From: Agarilytica sp045430285
GTDB taxonomy: Bacteria; Pseudomonadota; Gammaproteobacteria; Pseudomonadales; Cellvibrionaceae
Length of the DNA: 64,000 nt
Reading direction: 5' to 3'
Assembly (NCBI GenBank): GCA_045430285.1
Contig: JAILXV010000003.1
Location: forward strand, 434,001 to 498,000
The notes under the pieces were generated by a model. It saw only the letters and a list, made by a program, of their open reading frames with translations, was not told the DNA's origin and ran no database searches. Of the stretch, positions 42,855-51,749 are shown piece after piece. Made by a program: the position numbers and the translations under genes. Every line of letters starts with the position of its first letter. The first letter of the stretch is position 1.

Positions 42855-43504
42855 TGCCTGAGTTTAACGAGATACAGTTCGATAAGGTTCTGTCTGAAGG
42901 AAGTGCTGAACTAGGGTTAATCCTTGGAGAACAAGAACGCACCCAGCTTTTGCACTATCTCCAGTTATTTATCAAATGGAATCAGGCCTATAACTTGTCT
43001 GCGATTCGTGACCCAGAAGAAATGTTGTACAAACATATTCTGGATAGTCTGACGATTGTGCCTCAGTTACAGGCGCACTCTGCTGATAAAATCATCGATG
43101 TTGGTACAGGCGGTGGGTTACCAGGCATACCCTTGGCGATATGCTGCGAAGATAAGCGTTTTACCTTATTGGATTCAGCAGGTAAAAAAACCCGCTTTTT
43201 GCTACAAACACTCCACACTTTGGGTTTAAAAAACGTCAATGTCGAGAACCGTCGGGTGGAAACATTTCTTCCAGATGAGCGTTTCGATATTGTTGTAAGT
43301 CGCGCTTTCGCCTCTATTGACGATATGTTAAGCGGGTGTAAGCACTTACTTGTGGATGACGGAGAGTTTTGGGCAATGAAAGGGGTTTTTCCTCAGGATG
43401 AGTTGTCTGAACTGGGATCTTGCTATAAGGTCGACTCCTGCTCGAGTTTCCAGGTTCCTGGTGATATAGGGGAGCGTTGTTTAGTAGTGATTTGTGCCGT
43501 TTAG
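42854..43504 (+). CDS. rsmG: 16S rRNA (guanine527-N7)-methyltransferase
   Basis: A 216-residue class I methyltransferase. The SAM motif is IIDVGTGGGLPGIPLAI; LYKHILDSLTI and VVSRAFASIDDM are RsmG-specific blocks. It methylates G527 of 16S rRNA. The start codon overlaps the mnmG stop (TAATG), which implies coupling. The gene is followed by parA after 80 bases. Confidence 0.97.
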   Translation: MPEFNEIQFDKVLSEGSAELGLILGEQERTQLLHYLQLFIKWNQAYNLSAIRDPEEMLYKHILDSLTIVPQLQAHSADKIIDVGTGGGLPGIPLAICCEDKRFTLLDSAGKKTRFLLQTLHTLGLKNVNVENRRVETFLPDERFDIVVSRAFASIDDMLSGCKHLLVDDGEFWAMKGVFPQDELSELGSCYKVDSCSSFQVPGDIGERCLVVICAV

Positions 43505-43584
43505 TTTGCATCACCTAGATAAATGTCATTTACGCCGCACTTTCGGCTATGTCCGATTTTTTGAGTTATTAGGTTAAGAGTCTC

Positions 43585-44382
43585 GTGGGAAAAATATACG
43601 CAATCACAAATCAAAAAGGCGGTGTCGGGAAAACGACAACCAGCGTTAACCTGGCAGCTTCCTTGGCTGCGACAAAGCGTAAAGTGCTGCTTATCGACTT
43701 AGATCCTCAAGGTAATGCCACTATGGGCAGTGGCATTGACAAAAATGCCGTTGAAAAGAACGTCTATGACGTATTGATGGGTCTCACCCGTTGCGAAAAC
43801 GTATTTCAGCGCTCGCCAGAGGGGCATTTTCTCGTTCTTCCTGCAAACGGTGACTTAACCGCTGCAGAAGTCGAAATGCTTGAGTTAGAAGACAAAGAAC
43901 TCCGATTAAAAAATGCGTTAAGCAGTATCAAACATCAGTTCGACTACATTCTTATCGATTGCCCCCCTTCATTGAACATGTTGACCGTCAATGCCTTAAC
44001 TTCGTGTGATGGGGTGATTATCCCTATGCAGTGTGAATACTATGCGTTAGAAGGCTTATCAGCCCTTATCGATACGGTTAATAAAATTCAAAGCGTACTC
44101 AACCCAGAGCTTAAGATTGAAGGCATTCTCCGCACGATGTATGACCCTCGCAATAGCTTAACGGGTGATGTATCTGCACAATTGGCGACTCACTTTGGTG
44201 ATCGTGTATATCGAACATGTGTCCCCCGTAACGTTCGACTTGCCGAAGCGCCTAGTTTCGGCATGCCGGTTATTTCCTACGACAAACAATCCAAGGGTGC
44301 TTTGGCATATATAGCCTTAGCCGGCGAGATTATTCGCCGCAACGATACGCCAAGCCCAGAGACCCTGGCGACCGCAAGCTAA
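43585..44382 (+). CDS. parA: Chromosome partitioning ATPase ParA (Soj)
   Basis: A 265-residue ParA starting at GTG 43585. The deviant Walker A is NQKGGVGKTTTSVNLAASLA; LLIDLDPQGNATMGSG and ILIDCPPSLNMLTVNA follow. It forms nucleoid-bound ATP dimers and moves ParB-parS complexes apart. Its partner parB is 65 bases downstream and two parS sites lie in recF. Confidence 0.97.
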   Translation: MGKIYAITNQKGGVGKTTTSVNLAASLAATKRKVLLIDLDPQGNATMGSGIDKNAVEKNVYDVLMGLTRCENVFQRSPEGHFLVLPANGDLTAAEVEMLELEDKELRLKNALSSIKHQFDYILIDCPPSLNMLTVNALTSCDGVIIPMQCEYYALEGLSALIDTVNKIQSVLNPELKIEGILRTMYDPRNSLTGDVSAQLATHFGDRVYRTCVPRNVRLAEAPSFGMPVISYDKQSKGALAYIALAGEIIRRNDTPSPETLATAS

Positions 44383-44447
44383 AATTCGTGCTCGGAAAAC
44401 TTTCAAAAAAATAGACCCCACCTAAAAAGATTCAGTAAGGCTGATTT

Positions 44448-45377
44448 ATGGCAAAGCGTAAAGGACTCGGCAGAGGCTTAGACTCACTTATTTCTGGTGC
44501 AACAGGTGTTGCCAGCGCGGACGCTATTCGTTCGGCCACAGAAGCCTTAAAAGTGAATGACGAGACTCAGCAGCTGGATGGTACGTTAAAGCATCTTCCC
44601 GTCGAATTCCTTCAACGGGGTAAATATCAGCCTCGTCGGGATATGTCACCCGAAGCGCTCGAAGAGTTAGCCCAGTCGATCAAAGCCCAAGGGGTTATGC
44701 AGCCCATTGTGGTTCGTCCCGTGGGTGAACCAGGTGAAGACAAATACGAAATTATCGCGGGTGAGCGTCGCTGGCGTGCTACCCAATTGGCGGAGTTGGA
44801 TACAATTCCTGCCGTTATCCGCGAAGTTCCCGATGAAACCGCCATTGCAATGGCGCTTATTGAGAATATTCAGCGTGAAGACCTCAACCCAGTTGAAGAA
44901 GCTTTTGCGTTAAAACGTCTCCAAGAAGAATTCGATCTCACACAGCAAGAAGTGGCTGAGACGGTGGGTAAATCGCGGACGGCAGTGACTAATTTACTTC
45001 GTCTGCTCAATCTCACTCAAGAAGTAAAAACCCTCTTAGAGCACGGCGATATTGAAATGGGCCATGCGCGCTGTCTTCTGACGCTCGATGAAATGGGTCA
45101 GAGGGATGTAGCACGGACCATTGTTGCGAAGGGCTTATCTGTTCGCCAAGCCGAATCTCTTGTAAGAAAGATTCAAGAAGAAGCAAAAACAGAGCAAAAA
45201 CCCGATAAAGAGACGCCTCCGGACTTAAAACATCTGGAAGAAGGTCTTGCGGATCATGTAGGTGTACCGGTTATGGTGCAACACAGTGCTAAAGGAAAAG
45301 GGAAATTAGTTTTTAAATACAATAACTTAGATGAGTTGGACGGGATTCTTAATCACCTAGGATTCACAGCGGATTAG
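44448..45377 (+). CDS. parB: Chromosome partitioning protein ParB (Spo0J)
   Basis: A 309-residue ParB. It begins KRKGLGRGLDSLIS. IIAGERRWRATQLA is the CTP-binding GERRxRA motif; MALIENIQREDLNPVEEA and the helix-turn-helix TQQEVAETVGKSRTAVTNLLRLL follow. The C-terminal dimer domain is present. It loads at parS as a sliding clamp. In pseudomonads the ATP synthase operon follows; here a sigma/FecR/TonB system does. Confidence 0.97.
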   Translation: MAKRKGLGRGLDSLISGATGVASADAIRSATEALKVNDETQQLDGTLKHLPVEFLQRGKYQPRRDMSPEALEELAQSIKAQGVMQPIVVRPVGEPGEDKYEIIAGERRWRATQLAELDTIPAVIREVPDETAIAMALIENIQREDLNPVEEAFALKRLQEEFDLTQQEVAETVGKSRTAVTNLLRLLNLTQEVKTLLEHGDIEMGHARCLLTLDEMGQRDVARTIVAKGLSVRQAESLVRKIQEEAKTEQKPDKETPPDLKHLEEGLADHVGVPVMVQHSAKGKGKLVFKYNNLDELDGILNHLGFTAD

Positions 45378-45425
45378 TGTATAAATTCCGCACTGCGGAA
45401 AAACAACACTAGATTCGTCTATACT

Positions 45426-45450
45426 TTGACCGATATGACGTATTGGTCAA
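45426..45450. promoter_or_regulatory. Inverted repeat between parB and the sigma factor gene
   Basis: TTGACC at 45426-45431 and GGTCAA at 45445-45450 are inverse copies, and ATA/TAT extend the symmetry one base inward. The spacing of 13 suits a dimeric regulator. A regulator was not identified. Confidence 0.4.
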
Positions 45451-45522
45451 CAGCAATATGATTTATTTTTGTTCAATTCCCTTGGGGGAAAAGCGCAGCA
45501 GTTTCGTCTACTCACACAGACA

Positions 45523-45540
45523 AATAGAACATATTCTATT
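45523..45540. promoter_or_regulatory. Palindrome just before the sigma factor start
   Basis: AATAGAA (45523-45529) and TTCTATT (45534-45540) flank four bases. It ends 11 bases before the ATG at 45552, so it could be an operator or a hairpin at the ribosome-binding site. No strong Shine-Dalgarno sequence is seen. Confidence 0.4.
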
Positions 45541-45551
45541 CAGGCTGTTGT

Positions 45552-46139
45552 ATGCATAATAATAAAGATCAAATAAGTAAGGTGTATTTGTCCCTCCGGA
45601 CCACTTTGGCGCGTGCTGTATCGCATATTGTACCGCCCAAAGAGATAGAGGATATCGTGCAGGAAACCTATGTCAGGGTTTGCCAAATCGAAAATCCGGA
45701 AGAAATACGCCACCCTAGGTCGTTTTTGTTAAAAACGGCAAAAAACTTGGCTTTTGACCATATAAAGCGCGCGGAAACACGGCTCGCACAAAGTATGGAC
45801 GATGAACTAGAGGCCGAATGGACGGAACAGAAAGCCCGCCGCGACGACACCTATGACAAGGTTGCGGCAAATCAAGAATTCGCCCACTTCTGTGAAGCGG
45901 TGCGTCACCTTCCGCTACAGTGTCGGAAGGTGTTTGTACTTAAGAAAGTGTATGGCCATTCTCAGAGAGAAATAGCCAATCAGTTAGAGATTAGTGAGAG
46001 CACGGTGGAAAAACACATTGCCAACGGTATAAAACGATGCACTTATTATATGGCATCGCATACGGATATCGCTGAGCCAAGTGCGGCCCGCAGTGCTAGA
46101 AAAAAAGGCGGTAAGCGTCAAAATGGAGATCTTCCATGA
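45552..46139 (+). CDS. ECF sigma factor, FecI-like
   Basis: A 195-residue sigma-70 family factor with only regions 2 and 4. Region 2 has IEDIVQETYVRVCQ and FLLKTAKNLAFDHIKR. Region 4 is LPLQCRKVFVLKKVYGHSQREIANQLEISESTVEKHIANGI. It most resembles iron-starvation or FecI-type sigma factors. FecR overlaps the 3' end by four bases (ATGA), and a TonB receptor follows, so it should be released by the receptor-FecR relay to transcribe that receptor gene. Confidence 0.92.
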   Translation: MHNNKDQISKVYLSLRTTLARAVSHIVPPKEIEDIVQETYVRVCQIENPEEIRHPRSFLLKTAKNLAFDHIKRAETRLAQSMDDELEAEWTEQKARRDDTYDKVAANQEFAHFCEAVRHLPLQCRKVFVLKKVYGHSQREIANQLEISESTVEKHIANGIKRCTYYMASHTDIAEPSAARSARKKGGKRQNGDLP

Positions 46140-47194
46140 GTAATATTTACGCACTTCCTTCACAAGAAGCCATGTATGACCAGGCAAGTGAATGGATTGC
46201 TAAACTGGACCGAGGTTTGAGTTCATCTGAAGAAGAAGCCTTGGTTTCTTGGTTAGAGTTGCATGATAAGCATCGAGACATACTTTTCGAAATGGCCTCG
46301 GTCTGGGATTCTATGGATAGCCTTTCTCGTTTATCCAGTTTGTTTCCTCCACCCACAAAATCAGTTGTTCATAAAAGCGGGTATCAGCGTTTGTATTTTG
46401 CTGCCGCCGCTTCAGTATTGGTCGTAATGATGATTGGTGTTTTGGGTGTGATGACCTATGCGCCTTCTCAGGCTTCTGGGTGGTTAGCCGCATTTAACAT
46501 CAATAAAAATATAGACGGTGTATACGATACGAGTGTCGGTGAACACTCTCGTGTGAATCTTCCAGATGGTAGTGAGCTGGTATTGAACACAAACAGCCGG
46601 ATTCAGGTGAAATACACGGATGACGCACGCTTGTTTTTTCTTGAGCGTGGCGAAGTCCATATTGATGTAGCACATGACAAGTCCCGCCCTCTTTCTGTTA
46701 TAGCGGGCGACAAAGTTGTGCAGGCCGTTGGTACAGCATTTAATGTACAGATTTTCAATGACCGAGAAGTTGAGCTTATTGTTACTGACGGCAAGGTTTT
46801 GGTGGCAGAGCATGATGCAAACGAGCTTTTCGAAACGATAGAGCAGGCGCCCTTACCTGTATCTTCGTTGGCTGTCTCGCAAGGCGAAAAAATTGTTCTA
46901 GGATCTGAAAAAGAGAAAGTAGATAAAATTCAAGACGCCGACATAGAAGCAAGTTTATCCTGGCGCCAAGGCAACTTAGTTTTTCGAGGCGAAACACTTG
47001 AAGAAGCTTTGGCTGAAATTACGCGGTATACCGATGTCGAATTTGAAATTCGGGATGATGCCGTGCGTTCGGTGCGTATAGCAGGCTTATTTAAAGCGGG
47101 TGACATTAAAGGTTTATTAGCGACATTGCGTCAAAACTTCCATATAGATCACCAGAAGCTCAATAATAATAAAGTAACTTTGACCTCTATTTGA
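46136..47194 (+). CDS. FecR-family anti-sigma/sigma regulator
   Basis: A 352-residue single-span protein. The N-terminal cytoplasmic domain (ASEWIAKLDRGLSSSEEEALVSWL) is the sigma-binding helix bundle. The membrane span is about 82-103 (YFAAAASVLVVMMIGVLGVM). The periplasmic FecR domain reads VGEHSRVNLPDGSELVLNTNSRI and VVQAVGTAFNVQI. The last 65 residues (LEEALAEITRYTDVEFEI to NNKVTLTSI) form an STN-like end that binds the receptor. It overlaps the sigma gene by four bases. Confidence 0.92.
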   Translation: MSNIYALPSQEAMYDQASEWIAKLDRGLSSSEEEALVSWLELHDKHRDILFEMASVWDSMDSLSRLSSLFPPPTKSVVHKSGYQRLYFAAAASVLVVMMIGVLGVMTYAPSQASGWLAAFNINKNIDGVYDTSVGEHSRVNLPDGSELVLNTNSRIQVKYTDDARLFFLERGEVHIDVAHDKSRPLSVIAGDKVVQAVGTAFNVQIFNDREVELIVTDGKVLVAEHDANELFETIEQAPLPVSSLAVSQGEKIVLGSEKEKVDKIQDADIEASLSWRQGNLVFRGETLEEALAEITRYTDVEFEIRDDAVRSVRIAGLFKAGDIKGLLATLRQNFHIDHQKLNNNKVTLTSI

Positions 47195-47517
47195 TCTGGA
47201 ACGCAGTAGAAAAATACTGGATTAATACTATCTAACAGATAGCGTTATTTAGATACCGGATCATAGAGATAGCAAAGTTTGGTTTTTTGATCCTACTTAG
47301 GTAGGGTTATAGTTTTCTGTCGGCCAAATTTCTTACCCAACCTCCTTTTCTTTAGCGCTAAGCGTGTTATTCTTGCCCGTCCTTAAATATTGTCTTGTTG
47401 CCTAGATATTTTCTATTTACACTTGTTCTTTGGACAATAAGAATAAATACGCGTCAGCTTCGCTACTAGCGTGCGCCATACGTAAGTGCTAACCCAGTTC
47501 GTTCACAAGTAACAAAA
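47195..47517. other. Gap before the TonB receptor gene
   Basis: 322 bases without a gene. Two short hairpins occur, CTATCT/AGATAG at 47228-47242 and CCTAC/GTAGG near 47291-47304. It should hold the promoter read by the ECF sigma factor; no matching -35/-10 pair could be asserted. Confidence 0.4.
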
Positions 47518-50500
47518 ATGTTTCTAACAAAGTGGCGGAAAAAAACCAAAGTGTCGTCTTACCTTTACGTGAACACACTGTTCACAACTGAGGAAAGGAC
47601 ATATACGTTTTTAATAAGATGGTTAGCCTTTGTACTGTGGTTGTGTTTATCATCCCTTTCTTTTGCTGCGTCCTCTTCATTAAAAAATATAATAAATTTC
47701 GATATTCCTCAGCAGCGAGCCGACCAATCGCTCACTGAATTTGCCCGACAAGCTGACATCACGTTAATTTTTCCATTTGAAGATGCGATGGAGATTACGA
47801 CGAATATGTTGGTTGGGAAGTATAGCGTCGAGGATGCCGTTAATATTCTGATCGCGAACACGCCCCTAAAGGTTGAAATTGGTGTCGATAGTCAGCTCAC
47901 TTTAATGATCGATCAGTCTTTAGGGGAGATTGACTCCATGACGAAAAATAATAAATTAGCTGCCGCAATCGCTTGTATTACCGCAGCCTGTATATCTGCA
48001 AATTCTATTGCGCAAGACAAAATAGAAAAAGAAGAAGAAGTGGTTGAGGTGCTAGGTAGTTATTTGTCTAGTACGGATACTGCTGCTGCTAACCCAGTAT
48101 CCGTTGTGACATCAGAAGATGTTCAATATACCGGTGCAAGTGATATCACTGACATTATGAATACTATGGCGGTAAGTAGCGGTGCTGAAAACCGGCCGGA
48201 TACGTTTACGAGCTTCTATAGCCAAGGTACTTCAAACGTAAATTTACGTGGATTAGGTTTGTCCTCTACTTTGGTTTTGATTAACGGAAAACGCCATACC
48301 TATAGTGGCGCCAAAGCACAGGATGGTAGTGTCTTTGTTGATACTGGTTCGGTACCTGCGATTGCGCTAGAGCGATTGGAAGTATTGAAAGAAGGCGCAG
48401 CATCTGCGTATGGTTCTGACGCAGTAGCAGGTGTTGTAAATTTTGTAACTAAAGATGATTTTGAAGGTTTCAAGATTGAAGGGTCGTGGCAAAAAACAGA
48501 AACGTTTGGGCAAAAAGATAGAAACCTTAGTGCAATTGGTGGTTTCTCAATTGGCGACAGTGCAAATGTTGTGTTAGCGGCTTCTTTTCTTCGTAGAGAT
48601 AATTTACGCGGTCACGAGAGAGAAGATTTAATTGGAGCGGCAAACAGTAGTTTGGGTACAGCTTTCATCATGACTGAAGATACGACAGTCGCCTCTGGTC
48701 CTTGGGCGGGTTCATACGTAGCGGGTGAGAATGTTGGTAATCCAAATTGTGAAGCGGTTGATGGTGTAGTTATTGACTATCCTACAGATCCAGGTGAGAT
48801 TGATCGTTGTGGTTTCCGTTATGGTCGTCATTACAACATTGTTAATGAGGAAAATAGAGATCAGTATTACGCTAGTTTCACGCAAGAACTTTCCAGTGAT
48901 ATGGAGCTAAGTTTAAAAGCGTTTTATACCGATTATGAGATAATCGATAACTTTTCGGTACCTTCTTTACCTAATCTAAATTTTCCTAGAATAGATGCAG
49001 ATCAAGCAGCTAACCCATTTGGAATTGATGTGGTTATTCTGGGGCGTCACAATCCAACCTTAGATTTCGATCAGTCACGAGCGGCGCCTCGAGACAACAA
49101 AACTTTTCGTTTAGAAGGTGAGTTGGATGGGAGCTTCGGAAATGGGTGGGATTGGTCAACTGCATTGGCTTACAGCACCAATACATATGAAATTTCTCAG
49201 CCAGAGATGTCGCAAACGAGATTAAATTTGGCGTTAGATGGTGACGGAATTACACCAGGCGGGCAGACATTTGATCATTTTGATTTGCGTAACAACAGCC
49301 CAGAATTGTTAGAATGGTTAAAAACTGATTTTAAATCGGAAACTACGACGAGTTTATTAGTGTGGGATACCGTTGTTAACGGCGAATTATTTGAAATGTC
49401 AGGAGGGGCAGCTCAAATTGCAGTTGGTGTACAACTTCGCTCCGAAGGCTATGAGGTAACGCCAGAAGTCGATGCTGCGAATCCACTACAAGATAGTCAA
49501 ATTGACTATGATGTAAACGGGAACCCATTACCAAGCGACTTTACCTTTCTTGGAACAGTTAATAAAGTTGATGAATCTCGATCCACTGAGGCTTTGTTTA
49601 CGGAATTGCAATTGCCGGTTGCTGATTTCTTAACGATCAACGCTGCGCTTCGATACGAATCTTTAGATACTGCGACAAGTACGGATCCGAAACTATCCAT
49701 TTTGGTTAATGCAACGGACAATTTAGCTTTCAGATCTTCCGTTAGTACCTCTTTTAGAGAGCCATCTCTTTCGCAAATTAATGCAGATGTTGTGAATACA
49801 GTTAATGTTGTTGACTATCTACTAAACCCAGATGGAACGCCTCAATTAGATGGAAATGGGGATCTTCAACTAGCAAGTTCTTCAATTTTTATTCGTCAAA
49901 CAACTACGGGTAATGCAGATCTAGATCCTGAGCAGGCTACTAACTACAATCTAGGTATGGTGTGGGATAGTGATTCTTGGGAAGTTCGTGCGGATTACTG
50001 GAGAATTGATTACGAAGATGTAATTACGATTGAATCTCCTCAAGGTGTATTGGCTGAAGATCCAAACGGACCAACGGTTGTTCGTCAAGATCCTAATGAT
50101 CCGACTAGTAACTTAGCGGGTATATCTACCGATTACTTTAATGCACAAACAATAGATGCTAGTGGTATCGATATCGAAACGACCTATATGACGGAACTAT
50201 TGGGTGGCGGGTTAAAGCTTAATTTAGGACTCTCGCACTATCTAGAATATGAAGTTCCTATTAATGGCGTTAAAACAGACCTCGCAGGTCAATTTAACTT
50301 CGGTAACTTCGTTCGTTCGTTGCCTGAAACAAAAGGCGCGTTTTCTACTCACTGGAAAAACGATGTCCACAGTTTCTATGCGAAAGCTAATTACGTATCT
50401 TCTTACGAAAATAATCGTCAAGGCGATACGATAGAAAGTTACGAAACGGTTGATTTTCAATACCGCTATACTCAAGAAGTTCATGGCGATAATGAGTTTA

Positions 50501-50637
50501 TTATTTCATTAGGTGTATTGAATCTCTTTGATCGTAACGCTCCTTTTGTAGCAGATGGCGCTAACTTCAGCTACGATCCGAAGCATCACGATCCACGTGG
50601 ACGAATGTTCTACACGCGTGCGAGCTACCAGTTTTAA
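47518..50637 (+). CDS. STN-domain TonB-dependent receptor with an internal second signal peptide
   Basis: A 1039-residue frame. Residues about 30-52 (TYTFLIRWLAFVLWLCLSSLSFA) are a signal peptide. The STN signalling domain (about 55-135, NFDIPQQRADQSLTEFARQADI) follows. Met141 at 47938 begins a second typical signal peptide, MTKNNKLAAAIACITAACISANSIAQ, and GGGGAG-like AGGGGAG lies upstream of it. Then come a TonB-box region (EEEVVEVLGS), the plug (NPVSVVTSEDV; NVNLRGLGLSSTLVLINGKR; GSDAVAGVVNFVTK) and a beta-barrel ending RGRMFYTRASYQF with terminal Phe. The neighbouring FecI/FecR pair makes it a transducing receptor. The ligand is unknown; barrel features suit the sugar or siderophore receptors of marine gammaproteobacteria. 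Two products, with and without STN, are possible. Confidence 0.9.
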   Translation: MFLTKWRKKTKVSSYLYVNTLFTTEERTYTFLIRWLAFVLWLCLSSLSFAASSSLKNIINFDIPQQRADQSLTEFARQADITLIFPFEDAMEITTNMLVGKYSVEDAVNILIANTPLKVEIGVDSQLTLMIDQSLGEIDSMTKNNKLAAAIACITAACISANSIAQDKIEKEEEVVEVLGSYLSSTDTAAANPVSVVTSEDVQYTGASDITDIMNTMAVSSGAENRPDTFTSFYSQGTSNVNLRGLGLSSTLVLINGKRHTYSGAKAQDGSVFVDTGSVPAIALERLEVLKEGAASAYGSDAVAGVVNFVTKDDFEGFKIEGSWQKTETFGQKDRNLSAIGGFSIGDSANVVLAASFLRRDNLRGHEREDLIGAANSSLGTAFIMTEDTTVASGPWAGSYVAGENVGNPNCEAVDGVVIDYPTDPGEIDRCGFRYGRHYNIVNEENRDQYYASFTQELSSDMELSLKAFYTDYEIIDNFSVPSLPNLNFPRIDADQAANPFGIDVVILGRHNPTLDFDQSRAAPRDNKTFRLEGELDGSFGNGWDWSTALAYSTNTYEISQPEMSQTRLNLALDGDGITPGGQTFDHFDLRNNSPELLEWLKTDFKSETTTSLLVWDTVVNGELFEMSGGAAQIAVGVQLRSEGYEVTPEVDAANPLQDSQIDYDVNGNPLPSDFTFLGTVNKVDESRSTEALFTELQLPVADFLTINAALRYESLDTATSTDPKLSILVNATDNLAFRSSVSTSFREPSLSQINADVVNTVNVVDYLLNPDGTPQLDGNGDLQLASSSIFIRQTTTGNADLDPEQATNYNLGMVWDSDSWEVRADYWRIDYEDVITIESPQGVLAEDPNGPTVVRQDPNDPTSNLAGISTDYFNAQTIDASGIDIETTYMTELLGGGLKLNLGLSHYLEYEVPINGVKTDLAGQFNFGNFVRSLPETKGAFSTHWKNDVHSFYAKANYVSSYENNRQGDTIESYETVDFQYRYTQEVHGDNEFIISLGVLNLFDRNAPFVADGANFSYDPKHHDPRGRMFYTRASYQF

Positions 50638-50659
50638 GATTTAGCACTTGATAGAGCTT

Positions 50660-50686
50660 AGCCTGGCAATAGCCAGGCTTTTTTTG
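50660..50686 (+). terminator. Rho-independent terminator of the receptor gene
   Basis: AGCCTGGC at 50660-50667 pairs with GCCAGGCT at 50672-50679, followed by eight T. It lies 22 bases after the receptor stop and may also serve the convergent gene. Confidence 0.92.
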
Positions 50687-50687
50687 T

Positions 50688-51614
50688 CTAGAATTTACTA
50701 GATTTTTTGAAGAGGAGTGTCATTCGGTTAGATTCACCAACTTCTTCATAAACCTTTCTAAGTTCCCCGTTATCTTTACTTGTACTAAACGAAGGAGGTA
50801 ATCGCCAAACAACGTCTTTATCGGTCGGCTGGTCTTTTGGGTTTTGGTTAATATCACTTTCAGCAACCAACTCGAAGCCTGAGTCAGTGAATGACTTAAT
50901 CAGGGCAGACTTCTTTAAATACCCGTTAGTACCGTTGGCCCAGTTGTTATCGATTTCCTCCGGTGCTTGATGTTGTACAACACCAACTAGCCCGTCTGGT
51001 TTTAAAATACGAAATGTTGTATCGAGCGCATTTTTTAAAAATGCTCCTTTGTCATTAAAGCGGGATAAGGGATGTAGCGCACGAACAAATAACACGCGGT
51101 CAAATTGAGCATTCAGTTCAGTGGGCACTGTGGCAAAGGTATAGGCTTCTACTTGTGAAGGCTCGTCTATATCCCAAAGCGTTGTTTCAATAGGCCAGTC
51201 ATGGGCCCAATGTTGTCTTTTTTCCATAAATTTTTCATCTGCGGAGGGAAAGTGTGGCCACATTGTGAATTCATAGTCCAAACCCACCAGTAAACCGCTC
51301 TCACCAAGGTAGGACATCAGTATCTTGCTGTACCAGCCTTTTCCAGGAAGCGCCTCGGCTACCTTCATTCCAGGTTCTATTGAGAAAAACGCTAGCGTCT
51401 CTTTTGGGTGCCTAGCCTTATCACGGGATCTATCCTCCTCGCTTCGTGTAAGTAATATTTCTTCGAGTGACTGTGAGGTAAGCGCGGCTAAAGGTTTTTG
51501 AACCTGCGGTGTGGGTGTCGTTAAGGCTAGTTTTGGCTTGGGAGTATCGGATACTGATGGGTTTTTATCGCAAGATATACAAAATAAAACGGCCAAAATA
51601 AGGACGTGGCGCAT
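50688..51614 (-). CDS. Methyltransferase-like lipoprotein (COG4798 type)
   Basis: A 308-residue protein. MRHVLILAVLFCISCDKN is a lipoprotein signal, with Cys at about 15 as acylation site. The body starts RSEEDRSRDKARHPKETLAFFSIEPGMKVAEALPGKGWYSKIL, the usual opening of predicted methyltransferases of COG4798. The SAM loop reads ALPGKGWYS rather than a full GxGxG. Location outside the cytoplasm is odd for a SAM enzyme, so the activity is doubtful. Convergent with the receptor gene. Confidence 0.78.
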   Translation of the reverse strand: MRHVLILAVLFCISCDKNPSVSDTPKPKLALTTPTPQVQKPLAALTSQSLEEILLTRSEEDRSRDKARHPKETLAFFSIEPGMKVAEALPGKGWYSKILMSYLGESGLLVGLDYEFTMWPHFPSADEKFMEKRQHWAHDWPIETTLWDIDEPSQVEAYTFATVPTELNAQFDRVLFVRALHPLSRFNDKGAFLKNALDTTFRILKPDGLVGVVQHQAPEEIDNNWANGTNGYLKKSALIKSFTDSGFELVAESDINQNPKDQPTDKDVVWRLPPSFSTSKDNGELRKVYEEVGESNRMTLLFKKSSKF

Positions 51615-51749
51615 GGATAGCCTCCTAGGACTCTCTTATACTCAATGGGTGGATTAAGTTATTGACGGTTCTTTGGTTTACATACTCTGATAGGTACGAT
51701 TGTTCATGGTTCACTATTATATTCAGATTGATGGGGTACAACGGTAGAT

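Noticed and set aside
45386..45400. Hairpin after parB (TTCCGC/GCGGAA)
   Set aside because: Only six pairs and followed by A-run, not T-run, on the parB strand; too weak to call a terminator.
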